Positions 11,591 to 24,446 of a stretch of 64,000 nt of DNA are shown piece after piece. Location: the NCBI RefSeq assembly GCF_000224145.3, contig NC_020179.2, positions 4,125,417 through 4,189,416 of the forward strand. Reading direction: 5' to 3'. The notes beneath the pieces were generated by a model that was not told the origin of the DNA, made no database searches, and worked only from the letters and a program-made list of their open reading frames with translations. The translations under genes and the position numbers were made by a program. Numbering within the stretch: position 1 is the stretch's first letter; the number at the start of each line of letters is the position of its first letter. This stretch comes from Ciona intestinalis (lineage: Eukaryota > Chordata > Ascidiacea > Phlebobranchia > Cionidae).

Positions 11591-11734
11591 CGGTTTTTGA
11601 TTCTTGCTCTGAGTCTTCTACTCTTCTGTGGTTGGAACAAGGCGCTCAATAATACAACTGAGATGTGATACTCATGTGTTCAGGGATGTGTCCTTTTATG
11701 TGGTATCTGCAAGTCCAGCGACCTGGCCGCGGGC
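11591..11734 (-). promoter_or_regulatory. Core promoter and 5' UTR exon of copy A
   Basis: TATA-like CATAAAAGG (minus strand) lies at 11692-11700 and the upstream element (forward strand gcgacctggccgcgggc) at 11718-11734, with the same 17-base gap as in copies B and C. The untranslated exon is inferred from about 11668 to 11591, ending at CCG|GTGAGT. It is spliced to the acceptor whose exon edge is 11031. Confidence 0.7.
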
Positions 11735-12814
11735 ATCTTGCTAGTTTAGATAGCTCTGTGCCAGTTAACCAGTTCTTTACCCGCGCCTCTTCCGATAATT
11801 GCGTGACCGGGCAGCTTTCAAACGAACGTAGCTCCAGGCATTTGGTTTATTTTATGTTACCATTAGAAGGTCGCCGTACGTTAGGTGCTTTGACAGTAAG
11901 TCAATGCATTCCTCGCAGTTCAAGCAACAGAAAAAATAACACGGGACCGGAAAACGGCTTAGTCCGATTTCGACTCTAAGAACTTTAGTATTGTAACGCA
12001 AAGTTTAAATTGCTGTGTTTAGATTTGTAATATTAACATGCATACAGCTACATACTCATAAACCTAGGTTACGGTCCAATAAGGATACCATTAGTAAACT
12101 CGTTACTTGGCCTTGGCAATTATGTCCACGGGTTATAATCCGTGATGGCACAACTTTCGTAGCCTTGGTACGAACTGTCATTAACTCTAATTGGAATTTA
12201 CTCGTGTTCCTGTGCCTGCTGTGACGACATTTCCGTTTGGAATTGAAGGTTATTCATGAATTTAAGCTTTTCAATTTAATCGTGATTTCCGCTGGGGTGT
12301 TTGGGCGGCACGACGATATAGGCGACTGGCGTTTGGCCGCAATTATTAAAGGGTGGATTCGATCTTAATTTACCAAGACAATTCACCGTGACCGCGATTT
12401 GACGTGAGGTCATTTGGATCAATTTGTCTTTGACCAAAAACTAATGCCACAATGACTACATTCATTCAATCACAATACAATAGCGAAGGCGCTTTGTCGC
12501 TTGAACATTTTTAGTTGCTGTGTTTTTTCTCGCATATATGGAGCAACCGATTATTTCAATATAAATATTATGACACCGAAAGATAATATCACAATTATGC
12601 TGCAACATAAGATGACACCTTTGCGCAGGAAATAGCCTCGCTGGAACAGCGGTTATTTGGTTTACAAGTACGAGGAAACCAGGCCGAAATATGACACCCC
12701 AAGGGCGACGCCTTGTACTTGAAATTCGGGATCGCAATTTTAAGAAACGGACCACTGTTGTAAGAGAGTGCAAGGGCTATTGATTACTGACTTATATTAT
12801 GCGCTATTCTACGA

Positions 12815-13026
12815 CACAGTGGGGTAAGACGGATATCGTCAGCACATTACGTCCCATATTTATTAATCGTGTTTTTAAAAATTAACAACGCCTTTTGCAG
12901 TTGTGAGGATACGGTTATATATAATTCTGTAAATACTTTTTGTTTACTACCAAATGGAACAATAAAAGAGAATTAAAACATACATCATATCACCTTATAC
13001 GTTAACCATCTCACCTACACTATAGA
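12815..13026. mobile_element. MITE-like element
   Basis: The left end carries CAGTGGGGTAAGACGG and the right end ACCATCTCACCTACACTATAG, an imperfect inverted pair. The interior shares the family core: TTTTTAAAAATTAACAACGCC, a GTGAGGATACGGT-like piece and TTTGTTTACTACCAAATGG. No coding capacity. Confidence 0.6.
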
Positions 13027-13087
13027 AGGGAATAGTTGGCCGTTTATATGTATTGCAAATTATCTGCAATCTTAATAAGTCAAAGAG

Positions 13088-13283
13088 TACTGTGGGGGAA
13101 GACGGGACACCTTAAGCACATGATATTCAAATATTCTGATCGTGTTTTAAACAATTAACAACGGTCCATGGAAGTCGTGAGAAAACGGTTTGTACTTATT
13201 TAAATGTTCTTTGTGTATTACCAAATGGGGCGAGAAAATAGAACGAAAAGTTGTCCCACCTTCCCCCACCCTTATGTAGTAGC
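13088..13283. mobile_element. MITE-like element
   Basis: About 196 bp, with CTGTGGGGGAAGACGGGACACC at the left and the inverse-type TTGTCCCACCTTCCCCCACCC at the right. The interior matches the copy just upstream (AACAATTAACAACG, GTGAGAAAACGGT, GTATTACCAAATGG). Two copies lie only about 60 bp apart in the same orientation. Confidence 0.65.
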
Positions 13284-16024
13284 GGTAACAAAGCGGGTTA
13301 AGTCTGAAGTTGGATGTGGTTAAGCGGGTTGAGCGAGTTTTGTGCATACCCTTTTGCATGGCGACGGTTGACTTATATAGATATTTTTAGGGGCTTATAT
13401 ATACATACACATTAGCAGGAATAAATGTAAATGTAATGTACCTTTCTTTCACCCCGCGTGGCCGGAAAACGGTAGTCTTTTATAGCACGGGTGTTCAATG
13501 TACTTTATACGGTAGGGCAGGGCTTGACGAACTTTATACAGCAAGAAAAATAAATTAACAATACCCATAATTTACACGTTATGTTATTTAAAATAAAAGT
13601 ATGTTTTGGTTCTGTATTAAAGAAACACTACAAATCGTCATTCATCGTGGCATTTCATTGCATATTATTCATACCGTGCATAGCCTGTGTCCCGTACCTT
13701 GTAAGGGCGTGACTTGCTGCAGAAAAAGTTAAAAATGCGCTTGCAGTTTCGTGAACCAGTTAAACTGGTTTTTACTGCTGTACGGATGTTTACGAGTCCT
13801 GTTAATGACACTGCGCTAGAGGGCGGCGTCTAAAGCGTCCATTCTTGAAATCGTAAACCCATGGGTCGCATAACAATGATTGAGTGTGACGTAACAATAG
13901 CTGCCGCGACATCGCGCACCTGGTTAGAACGCTCGCGCTTTATGGAACTGTTTGAGTGACGTCACAGACGTAATTTGTGACGACAAATTCGCACCTTTGG
14001 CCTGTTGTCATTTTTACTCGGAATTGTTTTTTTAAGACGCTAGCCACTTGTCAAAACAGTTGCTGTGAAATGCAACTCAACAGTTACTGTGAAATACATA
14101 ATACGGCAAGTTCTGTACACCTTTTGTGTTTCTAGGTTTACTGGTTTAATTATCAGTTCGTATTCTTTCTCTAACGGGGCAATACCTCACCCATAATACT
14201 ACACAATGCTGCAATAACTATAAGAGGTAACATACCAGTTATACGCACGCTGATAACAATCATTGCTTGCATTAGTCAGCATACACGACCTTACTCAGTT
14301 TTGAAATAACTATTAACCATGCGCTAACATGTGGATCCCCAACAACAGTGTTTCCAGCTTATTAACTTCCAACAACAGTGTTTCCAACCTATTAAAATTA
14401 GCTCAAATTCAAGGATTAATTTGGGGGCGTGAAGTGATTTTGTAGGTGATATGTGTGTCTAGAGGCCGTGTAGTATAGCATAGGCCCTAACTATGCGTGT
14501 GTGTGTGTGAAGGGTTCATCTTGGTGCAAGAGATTTTAAACGGTGATATGAGTTTATAACTAAACCCTGCTTTCCCTTATCAAAAAGGGGATGTACTTCA
14601 AGGCCGTTTGTAAAATCCATTTGTTTCTTCATTCTACTTGTTATGCTCAGTACACAATAATAACATATAGTAGGATAGTTCATGCGGTTCATGTTTTCAT
14701 TCTTCTCTCCTCAATACTACTACTATAAAGTGTGTAGCTAATGTGTAAAATAAATTATGTGCTATTGGTATCCATCTTACTCACAGTTCATACTGTTTTA
14801 ACAAAGACTCACAGATAGTTTAAATTTTCAAGGACAAAATTTATTGCACTTGTTGCTAAAACAGCGTAACATTACATGTATTGGAACAAAATGCATCGCA
14901 AAGTTTTAAAGTTTTTTCTACTTAAACAAATTAGTTAAAGTGCATGCTGTTCATAACCTCATGCTGGTTGAAATATCATCACTGTTCATTAAGATGTCAA
15001 TCATTTTTCATTTGAAATTTGGTCTGATAAAGAACAAAGCGTGTACTGGCGAATTACGGATAAATTACGAACACTGAACCAGTAAATGGTATAAACAACA
15101 TACACTATACCAGTTTAAATAGAAGCTTAATACCATATGTTTGCATTCGCACTTAATCAATGAAATGAATTAGAATTGGCTATTATCATGCATAAGCGCC
15201 AAACATGGGGTAGCAAGGAAGCAGGTACTTATACTTTTAATTTTGATCAGTAAACAACCAAAAATACAATGTGCAAAGCAAGCACTGCATCCCCTGCAAT
15301 TTATAAAGTTTGGCGCCTATATGTATATTAATTTTGATTCAATAATAGTGCAACTTATGTAACCATCAATAATTTACATTTAAGATCATGTCCATTTTGG
15401 CACATCGATGCGTTTGAACATACATAAGGGAATATATGAATCATAATTTCTACAGTTATCAAGTATAGACCTATTATAATATAGCAGATGTTTCACCAAG
15501 TCTACCCAGTATTTAACAAGCACTGATGATGCCAACAGTTTTGGGTGTCTATTATGTAATACATCTATACATGATAATTGTAACTTAGTAACGACAATCC
15601 CTTTACCAATAACAGACTTGTATATAATACAAGTTACGAATCAACTAATGTAGTAAAGTATGCTTCACATAAGAATAAAAATCACTTTGAATGTCTGCCA
15701 GAAATTAGTTTTAATTCCCAAGACAGATATGTTCAACTTGACATGTAGTACTGGTCTCGTATTAAATGCTAAACATATGGGTTACAAAGTATAAGATGGA
15801 TTATTGCAACAAGGTGGAACAGCATAGAAGGTGTCACATTAACACTTGGTCTGTTACTACCTTTCCCCACCCTCAGTAGGTTGGTATGGGGTCACATTCA
15901 CATATATTTTGTATATCCAGAATATATTTCCTATCAAATTAACCGTCTCAGTGCATTAGGCTGTATTTGTGCGGTACCTGAGACCTATTATACAGATCTG
16001 CTGCTAAAATCTATAACTTCTAAA

Positions 16025-19000
16025 TTATTCAGCTAACTTTGTTGCGTCAGATATAAGATCTCCATGTTTGACTTCGTCCACGATCAAGACTGCCAAAGAG
16101 TGTTCTAATTCATCAGGTGATTCCCCGGCAGTAAAAACCACAGCAAGGTCTGTAGAGGGCTGTATGGGCTGCGTCGGTTTGGTGGGGGAGGGTTCACGTT
16201 TTGGTGGTTCTGGTTGTGGGGTATGGTTCATTATAGTTGGTTGTGGATCCTTAAGTTGGATGAGATCTGGTTGGCTGGTGGTTCGTTCCTCGTCTTTGAG
16301 AGGGGAGGGAATCAAGTGTTGATGCATCTGTGGCGTTGACGCTGCTGTTGGTGGAAATATTAAGTTAGTGTGGAGTAAGATAAGGTAGAAACTTTGTGAT
16401 GGTTTTATCCTAAGACTTGTAATGTTACGCTGTTTTAGCAACAAGTGCAGTAAGTTTTGTCCTTAAAAATTTAAACTAATTGTCAGGGTTTTTCAGCATT
16501 ATTTGAACTGTGGGTAGGATGGATACTGTCAGCACATAACACCCCATATTTCCATATTGAGTTTTTTGTACAATGAACATCGCTCTGAAAAGCTGTAAGG
16601 ACACGATTACAATTTAAGTGTCTGTTATTTTGCATGGAATACAAATGCCAGCTAATGACCGCTACACTCAGAGCCCTAAACAATTTAAACCCCAACCTTT
16701 AAACCTAAAAGTTCTCCTAACCTAATTAATTCTCCTAACTTAATCACATTTGAAGGAATGAATATTAAAGTAAACCCTTTTAAGTTATAACCACCTTTAA
16801 CAAGTTCCATTGGTGTAGGGTCTGAAACAATGCCAAGTTGTGTTTCCAGTTGCCGTTTTTGGCGTTTTAATTCCAACACCTTGTTCTTTAGTTCATCAGT
16901 TTTATTTTTAAAGTTGGCAACACTGTGCATGGGGTTTTGTCTTGGTAGAAGCCCCCTGTTGTGTCTGAAAATGATTGGAAATTATAAACTTTATAATTAG
17001 GAAATTTTAAATTTAGTGTCCATGATCCAAGACAAAAATGACTTAAACAGTAGTAATATGCCAACCCTGGCCCAAGTCTTAAAGTCCTAAAGGTGTCTTG
17101 ATGTAATAGAACTTAGAACATCGATAGAGGACCAGTAGTTTTTAACTCCTTAACTATATAGTACAACCCTCAACCTTATGCTTCTAAATTTAAAATTGTA
17201 ACCTGCATATTCACCCAAAAATAACCAAACCAACCAAAAGTCATGCCTGCTTATCCACACACTGCAATAGCTTCAGCAACTCAACTGTGGGCATGAGAGT
17301 GGCAACCATGGATGAGTCACTCAAGTTCCCACCCATGAGGATATAAATGACCAAACCAACCAAAATTCATGTCTGCTTATCCACACACTGCAATATCTTC
17401 AGCAACTCAACTGTGGGCATGAGAGTGGCAACCATGGATGAGTCACTCAAGTTCCCACCCATGATGATATAAATGACCAAACCAACCAAAAGTCATGTCT
17501 GCTTATCCATACAGTGCAATAGCTTCAGCAACTCAACTGTGGGCATGGAAGTGGCAACCATGGATGAGTCACTCAAGTTCCCACCCATGAGAATATAAAT
17601 GACCAAACCAACCAAAAGTCATGTCTGCTTATCCACACACTGCAATAGCTTCAACAACTCGACTGTTGGCATGGGAGTGGCAACCATGGATAAGTCACTC
17701 AAGTTCCCACTCATAAAGATATAACAAACAAACCTGTTGTACATTTTCACCCAGAACCTCACAAAGTGTGGGGTGGTTGGTGGGAGTAGCAAGTGATCAT
17801 CCTGTGTGTTTTGCATGGCTGCTTTATACAGTGGGTTGATGTAAGTGTTTGTTCGTTTCATCATCCATCCCCAAAGTGAGTAAGTACGTGCTGCTAAACT
17901 GTGGATAAAATACACTTTGTACAACCTAACAGTGACCACCGGGTTGGACCAATTGCCGTTAAGTATCTTTCCCAAGGACTTATACACCAACAAAGGTAGC
18001 AGCTAAGACCCTTGAACCAGTAACCTCCGGGATAAAGGTAGTGCTAAAGATGTCCCATCTTCCCCACTCTACTATATACCTGTACTCTTGTCTCTCCTTT
18101 GCACAATTCCCTAAGAAAGTTCCAAACTGACACGAATACACGTGATCGTGAAGATCGAATAATAATGTTTCATTGAATTGAAAGTCACATGGGAAGATAC
18201 GCATGAGTTGCCACACAGCGTCTATGAATTGCGTGAACACGGGTGAGGTTTCTCTCCCATCTCCATCTATGTGACCACACCTAGAGGATATTGATCGTGA
18301 TTATAAAAAGAATTAAACTAACTTATTTATCATCGCGCTACGGGGTTTTGACAGTTGTTATAAAACAATTGTTTTATTTAAGTGCATTATGTAACTTTTG
18401 GAGCACTTGTTTTTTCCTTTTGTCTATATGCTTAAAAACCATTAGTTCTTCTGGGTGAGAGCAACTAATTTAAGCATATTGTCCAAGAATAGGCCTACAA
18501 TGGTGGCAGCATGGAGTCTTGATCCATTTACCTCGGGTTCATAGGTGAAAACCCCTGTGCCACAATGCAGTACTGTTGGCGTTGCAATGTCATATTTTTT
18601 GTACAAAAACTATGATCCATACAGTGTCATATAGGTATTTGTACCTGTGAGTAAACTTATGTCCAAAGTGGAGCCATTCCTTCTGTATGAGTGCCAGGAA
18701 TCCATCTATGGTTCGGTAATGTGCGTTGAGCATAATAGAGGACAATGCACAAGTTTGAGCCGTTCTATCCCATCCGTCACTACAATGCACTAACACACTC
18801 CGTCCCTCCACTCCCACAGCCTGTATTGAATATACATGTGATAATACACTTATATATATGTATGGTAGGGTGGGGAAAAATGGGACACCTTATCATTCTA
18901 TTTTCTTGTCCCTTTTAGTAGTAAACAAAGAAATATAAAGCCGTATGATCACAACTCCCATAGACCATTATTAATTGTTTAAAACATAATAAGGGTATTT

Positions 19001-22000
19001 GGATATTATGTGCTAAACCTAAAAGGGTATCATCTTTCCCCACCTTCTTATATTTATTTGACCTTATTTTTAATTTGTATGTGCGTTGCTATTTGTTTGT
19101 GTTTCATTCATAGCATGTTTATTGACTGCCACTCAATGTTGTTTCCTGTCTATTTGACATTCAATTAATATTATCTGTGTTATTGTCAATAACATACTAT
19201 GAAGGAAACATACACAAATATAACAACACAGATAGGATTTGGGTGAAGAATATGTGTTTGTATGTACATATATACTGGTAAAGGGAATCAGAAGTCAAAT
19301 CACGCAAGTGGTTACAGTGAGCCTTGAACCCTGTATACGTTACTCTGTCAAACCACTAACAAATTAAACCAATAAATAACATGCTATAAATTCATAGTTA
19401 TAAACAATATGTTTGGTTTAGTTGTATTACCAGTGTAGAATACCTGGGCAATAAACCTTGAAACTTGTAATACATTATGAACATGACGCAACCAACCACT
19501 GCTGTTAACAGCTTCCAACCAAGTGGACATGCTACACGTCGTGTCTTCGCATGCTGTGAATGGGGGGGTGGTTAGTAAGCATTAAGTTACAATTAACTCA
19601 GACCAGTATATCAATGGAAAATATAATGTATGGACTCTGGCCTATATCCCAGCTGTCTAGAATGTACATATACAATGTTGGGGTAATGGGCAACTCTGGC
19701 ATAAATCCCAGGTCCCATGGCATGGCTCACTGTAGGACACCTCCCATATAGAATGGAATGTGCATATACAATGTTGGGGTAATGGGCCAACTCTGGTATA
19801 AATCTCAGGTCCCATAGCTTGCCTCACAGTAGAACCTCACCCATATAGAATAGAATGTGCATATACAATGTAGGGTAATGGGCAACTCTGGTACAAATCC
19901 CAGGTCCCATGGCATGGCTCACTGTAGGACACCACCCATATAGAATAGAATGTGCATATACAATGTTTGGCCTAAATCCCAGGTCCCATGGCATGCCTCA
20001 CTGTAGGACCTCTCCCATATAGAATATCAACCTAATATTCATATTTACCTTCAAGTAATTTATTTAAACTTGCTCGCATAACATGAATGTTATCAATACC
20101 AAGGAAAAGATATTTTATATTTTCATAAACATCAGTGTTCTCATATCCTTTTCCTTGTGCTCGGTTCGCAACAGCATTTATCTGAAAGTGGAATAATAAA
20201 TTTTATAATGGGAAACACTGCTTTAAAACATTATTTGATTCATTTTTAAACATTAATAGCACTTTCTATCACTGCATCGGTACCATGCTTATAGGGGAAC
20301 AACTATTTAAAATGCCGGGGGACGTTGGATGCATATTTATATAAAACAAATGTCATTTATTGGTTTCAATGTTTACTGATTAATGCATTGAACATATTTG
20401 CAGCAAAGGTTTGTCCAGGCGCCGTGGCGTAGTGGTTAGCGCGCCTGCCTGTACCCATTAGGTAATGAGTTCAAGGCCTGTCGCTGCTACCATTGTGGGC
20501 GTATGTGTCCTTNNGGGCAANNNNNNNNNNNNNNNNNNNNNNNNNNNNNNNNNNNNNNNNNNNNNNNNNNNNNNNNNNNNNNNNNNNNNNNNNNNNNNNN
20601 NNNNNNNNNNNNNNNNNNNNNNNATACATGGTGACTCGTAAGCTGGCACGAGGTGTTAAACCCGTGTGATAACGACTGTCGTTTTCCGGCCATGCGAGTA
20701 AGTTACATTCCATTCATTCATTCATTCATTCAAAGGACATATTTGCAGCAAAGGTATATATATATATATAATATATATATATATGGAAATGAGAAAAGAA
20801 GACCCTGCTGAGCTAAACACTTGTCCACCCCAGATATCGGGCAATACATTGAGAGGACAATGTTATTAAAACCGACAAAATACTATGTTAATGTCTGGAA
20901 TTCTTTACCCAAATAATACCAATATTAATCACAGGCATTATGTTAACCAGCATAATTATAATACATTACCATTGGTCTAGTATCTACAATGTACATGAAG
21001 TCTGAACTTTTAGTTTTTGATCTTCGAATCAAATCAACATAAGCTTCATCTTCAATGGATCGTGAGTTTAAACCAGCCATGGGTTGACTGCATCTGGGGG
21101 AAATAATTTAGTTATTTGACTTTTTCTGTACTGCAGACATTTACAGTGAGGTAACAGGTATTAGTGGACCTGGGTTTTAAGATTAATTGGCCTATTAAGA
21201 ACTTGGATATCACATGATCTTAACTTGCATATTTTACAAAAGGTGTAACTTATATACTCTATAGCATCAGCACAGATAGATTAACTTTAAAACAAGCCAA
21301 ATTCAAGCACTTGGGGGATGGAAATGCTGGAAGTTTTCCCAGTGGGTGGGTGAAGGTGTTTACTTTAGGAATTTTACCATGATGGGCTTACCTCACAATT
21401 ACAGCATCATTTTTATGCAGATAAGACATGACAGGCAATCTACGTTTGCTTCTGAATGCCGCGCTTCCCATCATTAAGGCTGGAGTCGCAAGGGAAGGAA
21501 CACAAACTAACTTGGGATAAGTATCGCATAAACCTGAGGTATACAGTGTTGCTTGTTATTTAGGAAGTAGGAAAAGTTGGTATCTTGCTTAGGAAGATTT
21601 ATACCAACTTGAACGTAGGATAGAAGGTTAACATTTTAATACATGAGGGGGAGGTCCAATGGTGTGGCATGCCATGGACTTAAAATTGAGGTCAGAGTTG
21701 GCCATTACTGTGCCATTAGAGACCTTGGGGTTGGAGAAATGTTTGATAAGTGTTAAGATTGTATATTCGGATAGTTAAAAGTTGTGCATGATTCAGAAGA
21801 TTGTATGGTTAGGTAGTTAATTCCTGAGAAATAAAGTGATAAACCACTGTAACTTGATTATTAGTAAAACAAAGTCTTACCAAACTCGTTATTTATTCTT
21901 GATATTTTCCAATATCTCGTGGGCAACCCCATTTGTAAGAAATCATTGTTCAAACTAAACAAGTCCCAACCCTCCTGTTGTTTAAGATTCTCTGCTCGTG

Positions 22001-23757
22001 GGTTGTATGAGAACGCGTATAAATCCTCAAGGGTTTCTGTGGAAAAAGATGGAATCTTAGGGTACATGCCTGCATGGGATAACATGGCACAACATTTTTT
22101 AAAACAGGGGTGATATCATGTGCTTTAGCAGCTTAAACACAAGTTTTACACTATAAAACAACTTTAACCTGCTGTTGGGCTATATATTTAAGAGAACTAG
22201 ATGCAAAGTTTATTGTAGTTGCCCCCATAATCAATAAAGTATCCAGTTTGCCCACCAAAACTTAATAGTCGAAACCAGTCTATTCAGATGTTATTCTAGA
22301 GGCATACAGACTACAGCAGTACAGCACAAACATTGGCAATTTCAAGTTGTTTAAGCCGTTACAATGCGATAAGTATTAAATATTCATGAGAACAATGTAT
22401 GTGACTTGGTGTACCACATAAACAATTATACAACCAATTTGTTTTGGACAAGATTAGCAGGAATGGAAACGCTAGGTCATATTGTAACAAAAATAGATGC
22501 TGTCCAAATGTGAAAGAGCTAGCATGTTAAAACACGTTGCTCTATAAAGTCAAATCTATATGTAATATTCAATGTGGTGAACTTATTGAATGAATTTATT
22601 CAACTTGGCACAAAATGCTTACTTTTATAAGTATGTAACTACTAGCATGGTGTATCAGTATGATAATAACATGTAACATTAACAATAAAACATGGCATGT
22701 AACATTAACATGATATATATAATAAACCTGGTTTTGACAGCTTTAACAACGATGAATACAAATCATGACAATCTCGTTCTTGTGAAATGAGGAAGATGAG
22801 AACTTGAAAGGTTTTACATCTGAAGAAAAATAAACATTTATAAAAACAGTTTTAGTATTACATGTTCTACAATACACAAAAATTTACATAAGTAATGGCT
22901 TAAATCTGAACTTAAAGCAAGTTTTTAAATAACAGAGGAGTGTTCTACAGTACAGAAAATTTTTATTTTTCAGTTTTTTAACAATACCTTAATTATGGTA
23001 AATAGTAAGTACTTGGGGCAATGGGTCAAATCTGACCTAAATCCTAGGTCTTCAGGGACCTCACGAACATAAAATAGAAATAGTAAATGCTACAGCTAGG
23101 ACTATCTAATAATTTAGGTTTATTATTTACCTTAATTTTAATGCCGAACCCCCTTGAACAATGCTTGGTTTATCAATGTATTGAATATGTGTGTGTACGA
23201 GCCATGTTTCGTGCTTAGATGCGGTATCAATGAAGATCAAATGGGATGCAGTGAGATAGAGAGTCCCCTCTACTGAATTACGGGTGTTTTGTTCAATAAG
23301 GCGGACATTCTCCACCTGCAAAAAGTAAATATTAAGATCTATATATGTTTATGCTGATTATGTATAAACTTTGGATTGTCTGATGCAACTTATACAATGT
23401 GGCTTGATACACCTCATGTACACTGTCAGGTTACAACAAGAATGCTTCCCTTTACTTATAAACATACACCAGCAGCTGATGACCCATTTGTAACACAGCA
23501 CTTCCATTCTATATGGGTGAGGTCCTACATTGAGGCATGTCATGTGACCTGAGTTTTAGCAACAGTAGGCTCATTCTCCCAACACACATCACTTAAAATA
23601 TATGCTTATTCGATACAATGCATGTAGCAGAAAGACATACCCGTTAAAAATATGGACAGCAGGTAGCAAACAGGCCTGCTCAAGAAAGGAAATACACAAC
23701 AAAAATGAACTTATGTAATGTAAATACGAATACCTTTGGTGTTTTAATGAATTCCAT
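16025..23757 (-). CDS. mtmr6/7/8: Myotubularin-related phosphoinositide 3-phosphatase (MTMR6/7/8 group)
   Basis: Thirteen exons, all in phase, 665 residues: 23734-23757, 23131-23315, 22728-22819, 21881-22036, 21392-21533, 20970-21093, 20049-20181, 19444-19553, 18645-18820, 18080-18280, 17734-17898, 16795-16964, 16025-16344. The protein starts [17 protein letters not shown], like MTMR6/7/8. It has an N-terminal PH-GRAM domain (about 1-100) and a myotubularin phosphatase domain with the active P-loop [15 protein letters not shown] (catalytic Cys about residue 335, Arg five residues later). A coiled coil follows (about 510-540, [20 protein letters not shown]), then a Pro-rich C-terminal tail. 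The intact Cys/Arg motif indicates an active enzyme. The family removes the 3-phosphate from PI(3)P and PI(3,5)P2 on endosomal membranes. There is no FYVE domain, as expected for this group. Its 5' end is about 690 bp from the divergently transcribed IDH3A gene. Confidence 0.92.
17218..17728. repeat. Tandem repeat, four copies of a 126-bp unit
   Basis: The motif ccaaaccaaccaaaa recurs at 17225, 17351, 17477 and 17603, exactly 126 bp apart, with few differences between copies. It fills most of an MTMR intron. Inverted partial copies, about two units each, occur in introns of the golgin gene (45660-45860) and the DNAJA3 gene (53030-53250). Confidence 0.85.
18855..19057. mobile_element. MITE-like element in an MTMR intron
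   Basis: The left end GGTAGGGTGGGGAAAAATGGG and the right end CATCTTTCCCCACC form inverted ends. The interior carries the family core (TTTTAGTAGTAAACAAAGAA, a CCGTATGATC-like piece, TAATTGTTTAAAAC). About 200 bp, no coding capacity. Confidence 0.65.
19610..20035. repeat. Tandem array of about 96-bp units in an MTMR intron
   Basis: The motif catatacaatgttgggg recurs at about 19667, 19763, 19860 and 19955, giving a period of 95-97 bp. Each unit also has CCCAGGTCCCATGGCATG and a CACTGTAGGAC piece. The same unit is dispersed in golgin introns, singly or in short arrays. Confidence 0.8.
20411..20736 (+). mobile_element. tRNA-derived SINE with intact target-site duplication
   Basis: The head has A-box-like TGGCGTAGTGGTTAGCGCG and B-box-like GAGTTCAAGGCC, the tail is a run of ATTC repeats, and the middle is an assembly gap (Ns 20521-20623). 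Perfect 19-bp duplications (acatatttgcagcaaaggt) flank it at 20392-20410 and 20737-20755, which indicates fairly recent insertion by target-primed retrotransposition. It sits in an MTMR intron, antisense to the gene. Confidence 0.9.
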
Positions 23758-24446
23758 TGCAGCTTTTAACTGAATGACGAATATCCAAGATACCTCACGA
23801 TATAGTAAAGGTTTATCGCCGCCCTGCTCACCAGAAAAGGCAGATATTCTTTGTTTATTCCTTATCTTTTTATCATAAACAAACGTGTAACTAGTATTAC
23901 TTAGCTGTACTGACAACTCGTGGTAGGAGTAGTTTAATTTAGGAAACCAACAAGTGGCGCTACAGAGCATACATTAAATATACGTTCAAATGAGTAAAAA
24001 AATAAGTATATATATATTTTTAATTTGGGGTTAAAACAAAAGTTACCCTCAAAGTTTATTAATCATTACAGAGATGAACAAACGAGTCAAGCATGTCAAA
24101 TATAAAGGAAGCATTGGTGATCACGTGATCTCAGCTCAAATTTGACCTGTACATCACTACGTAGGTTAGAATTCACTGTAGAAAAAAATAAGTGGACATA
24201 AATTTGTCATTCGGGTGCTAGTGGTCTGCTATTGACTGGTAAGTTTGCAGAGACAGTTGTTTTCTGACTATAGATGTTGCGCAAGATTAGTTGGTTTAGT
24301 AATGTACCGTAAGTACGCGTAAGGTAGTTATTTTATTATGCCGTTTTTGTTACATTATGAAAAAATAATTTTTTTAACAGTTTTGTGCGTGTTTGCTACT
24401 ACAGGTTCCTCGTTTTTTATTTATTTAAAAATCTGTTACAAGCGTC
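23758..24446. promoter_or_regulatory. Shared upstream region of the MTMR and IDH3A genes
   Basis: The start codons of these divergent genes are 689 bp apart, so this interval must hold both promoters. No TATA box is evident. A 3' splice-type signal (TACTACAG) ends about 44 bases before the IDH3A start codon, suggesting a 5' UTR intron or a spliced-leader acceptor. Confidence 0.5.

Larger units (their letters stand above)
11735..16024. other. Intergenic region between the cluster and the MTMR gene
   Basis: About 4.3 kb with no supported gene. It contains two MITE-like copies (12815-13026, 13088-13283), a reversed SINE-tail fragment (about 13430-13520), a direct duplication of about 28 bp (14340-14396), and a possibly decayed MITE end near 15800-15890. 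The distal 3' UTR of the MTMR gene may extend into the right part. Confidence 0.5.

Noticed and set aside
11665-11979. 104-codon plus-strand open frame
   Set aside because: It runs opposite to and across the promoter of copy A; no similarity or splice context.
17218-17728. CRISPR-like array
   Set aside because: Units are contiguous 126-bp repeats without unique spacers, in a eukaryotic intron.
20757-20785. (TA)n microsatellites here and near 7526, 32518, 34507, 36779 and 52190
   Set aside because: Ordinary simple repeats in AT-rich DNA; no further signal.
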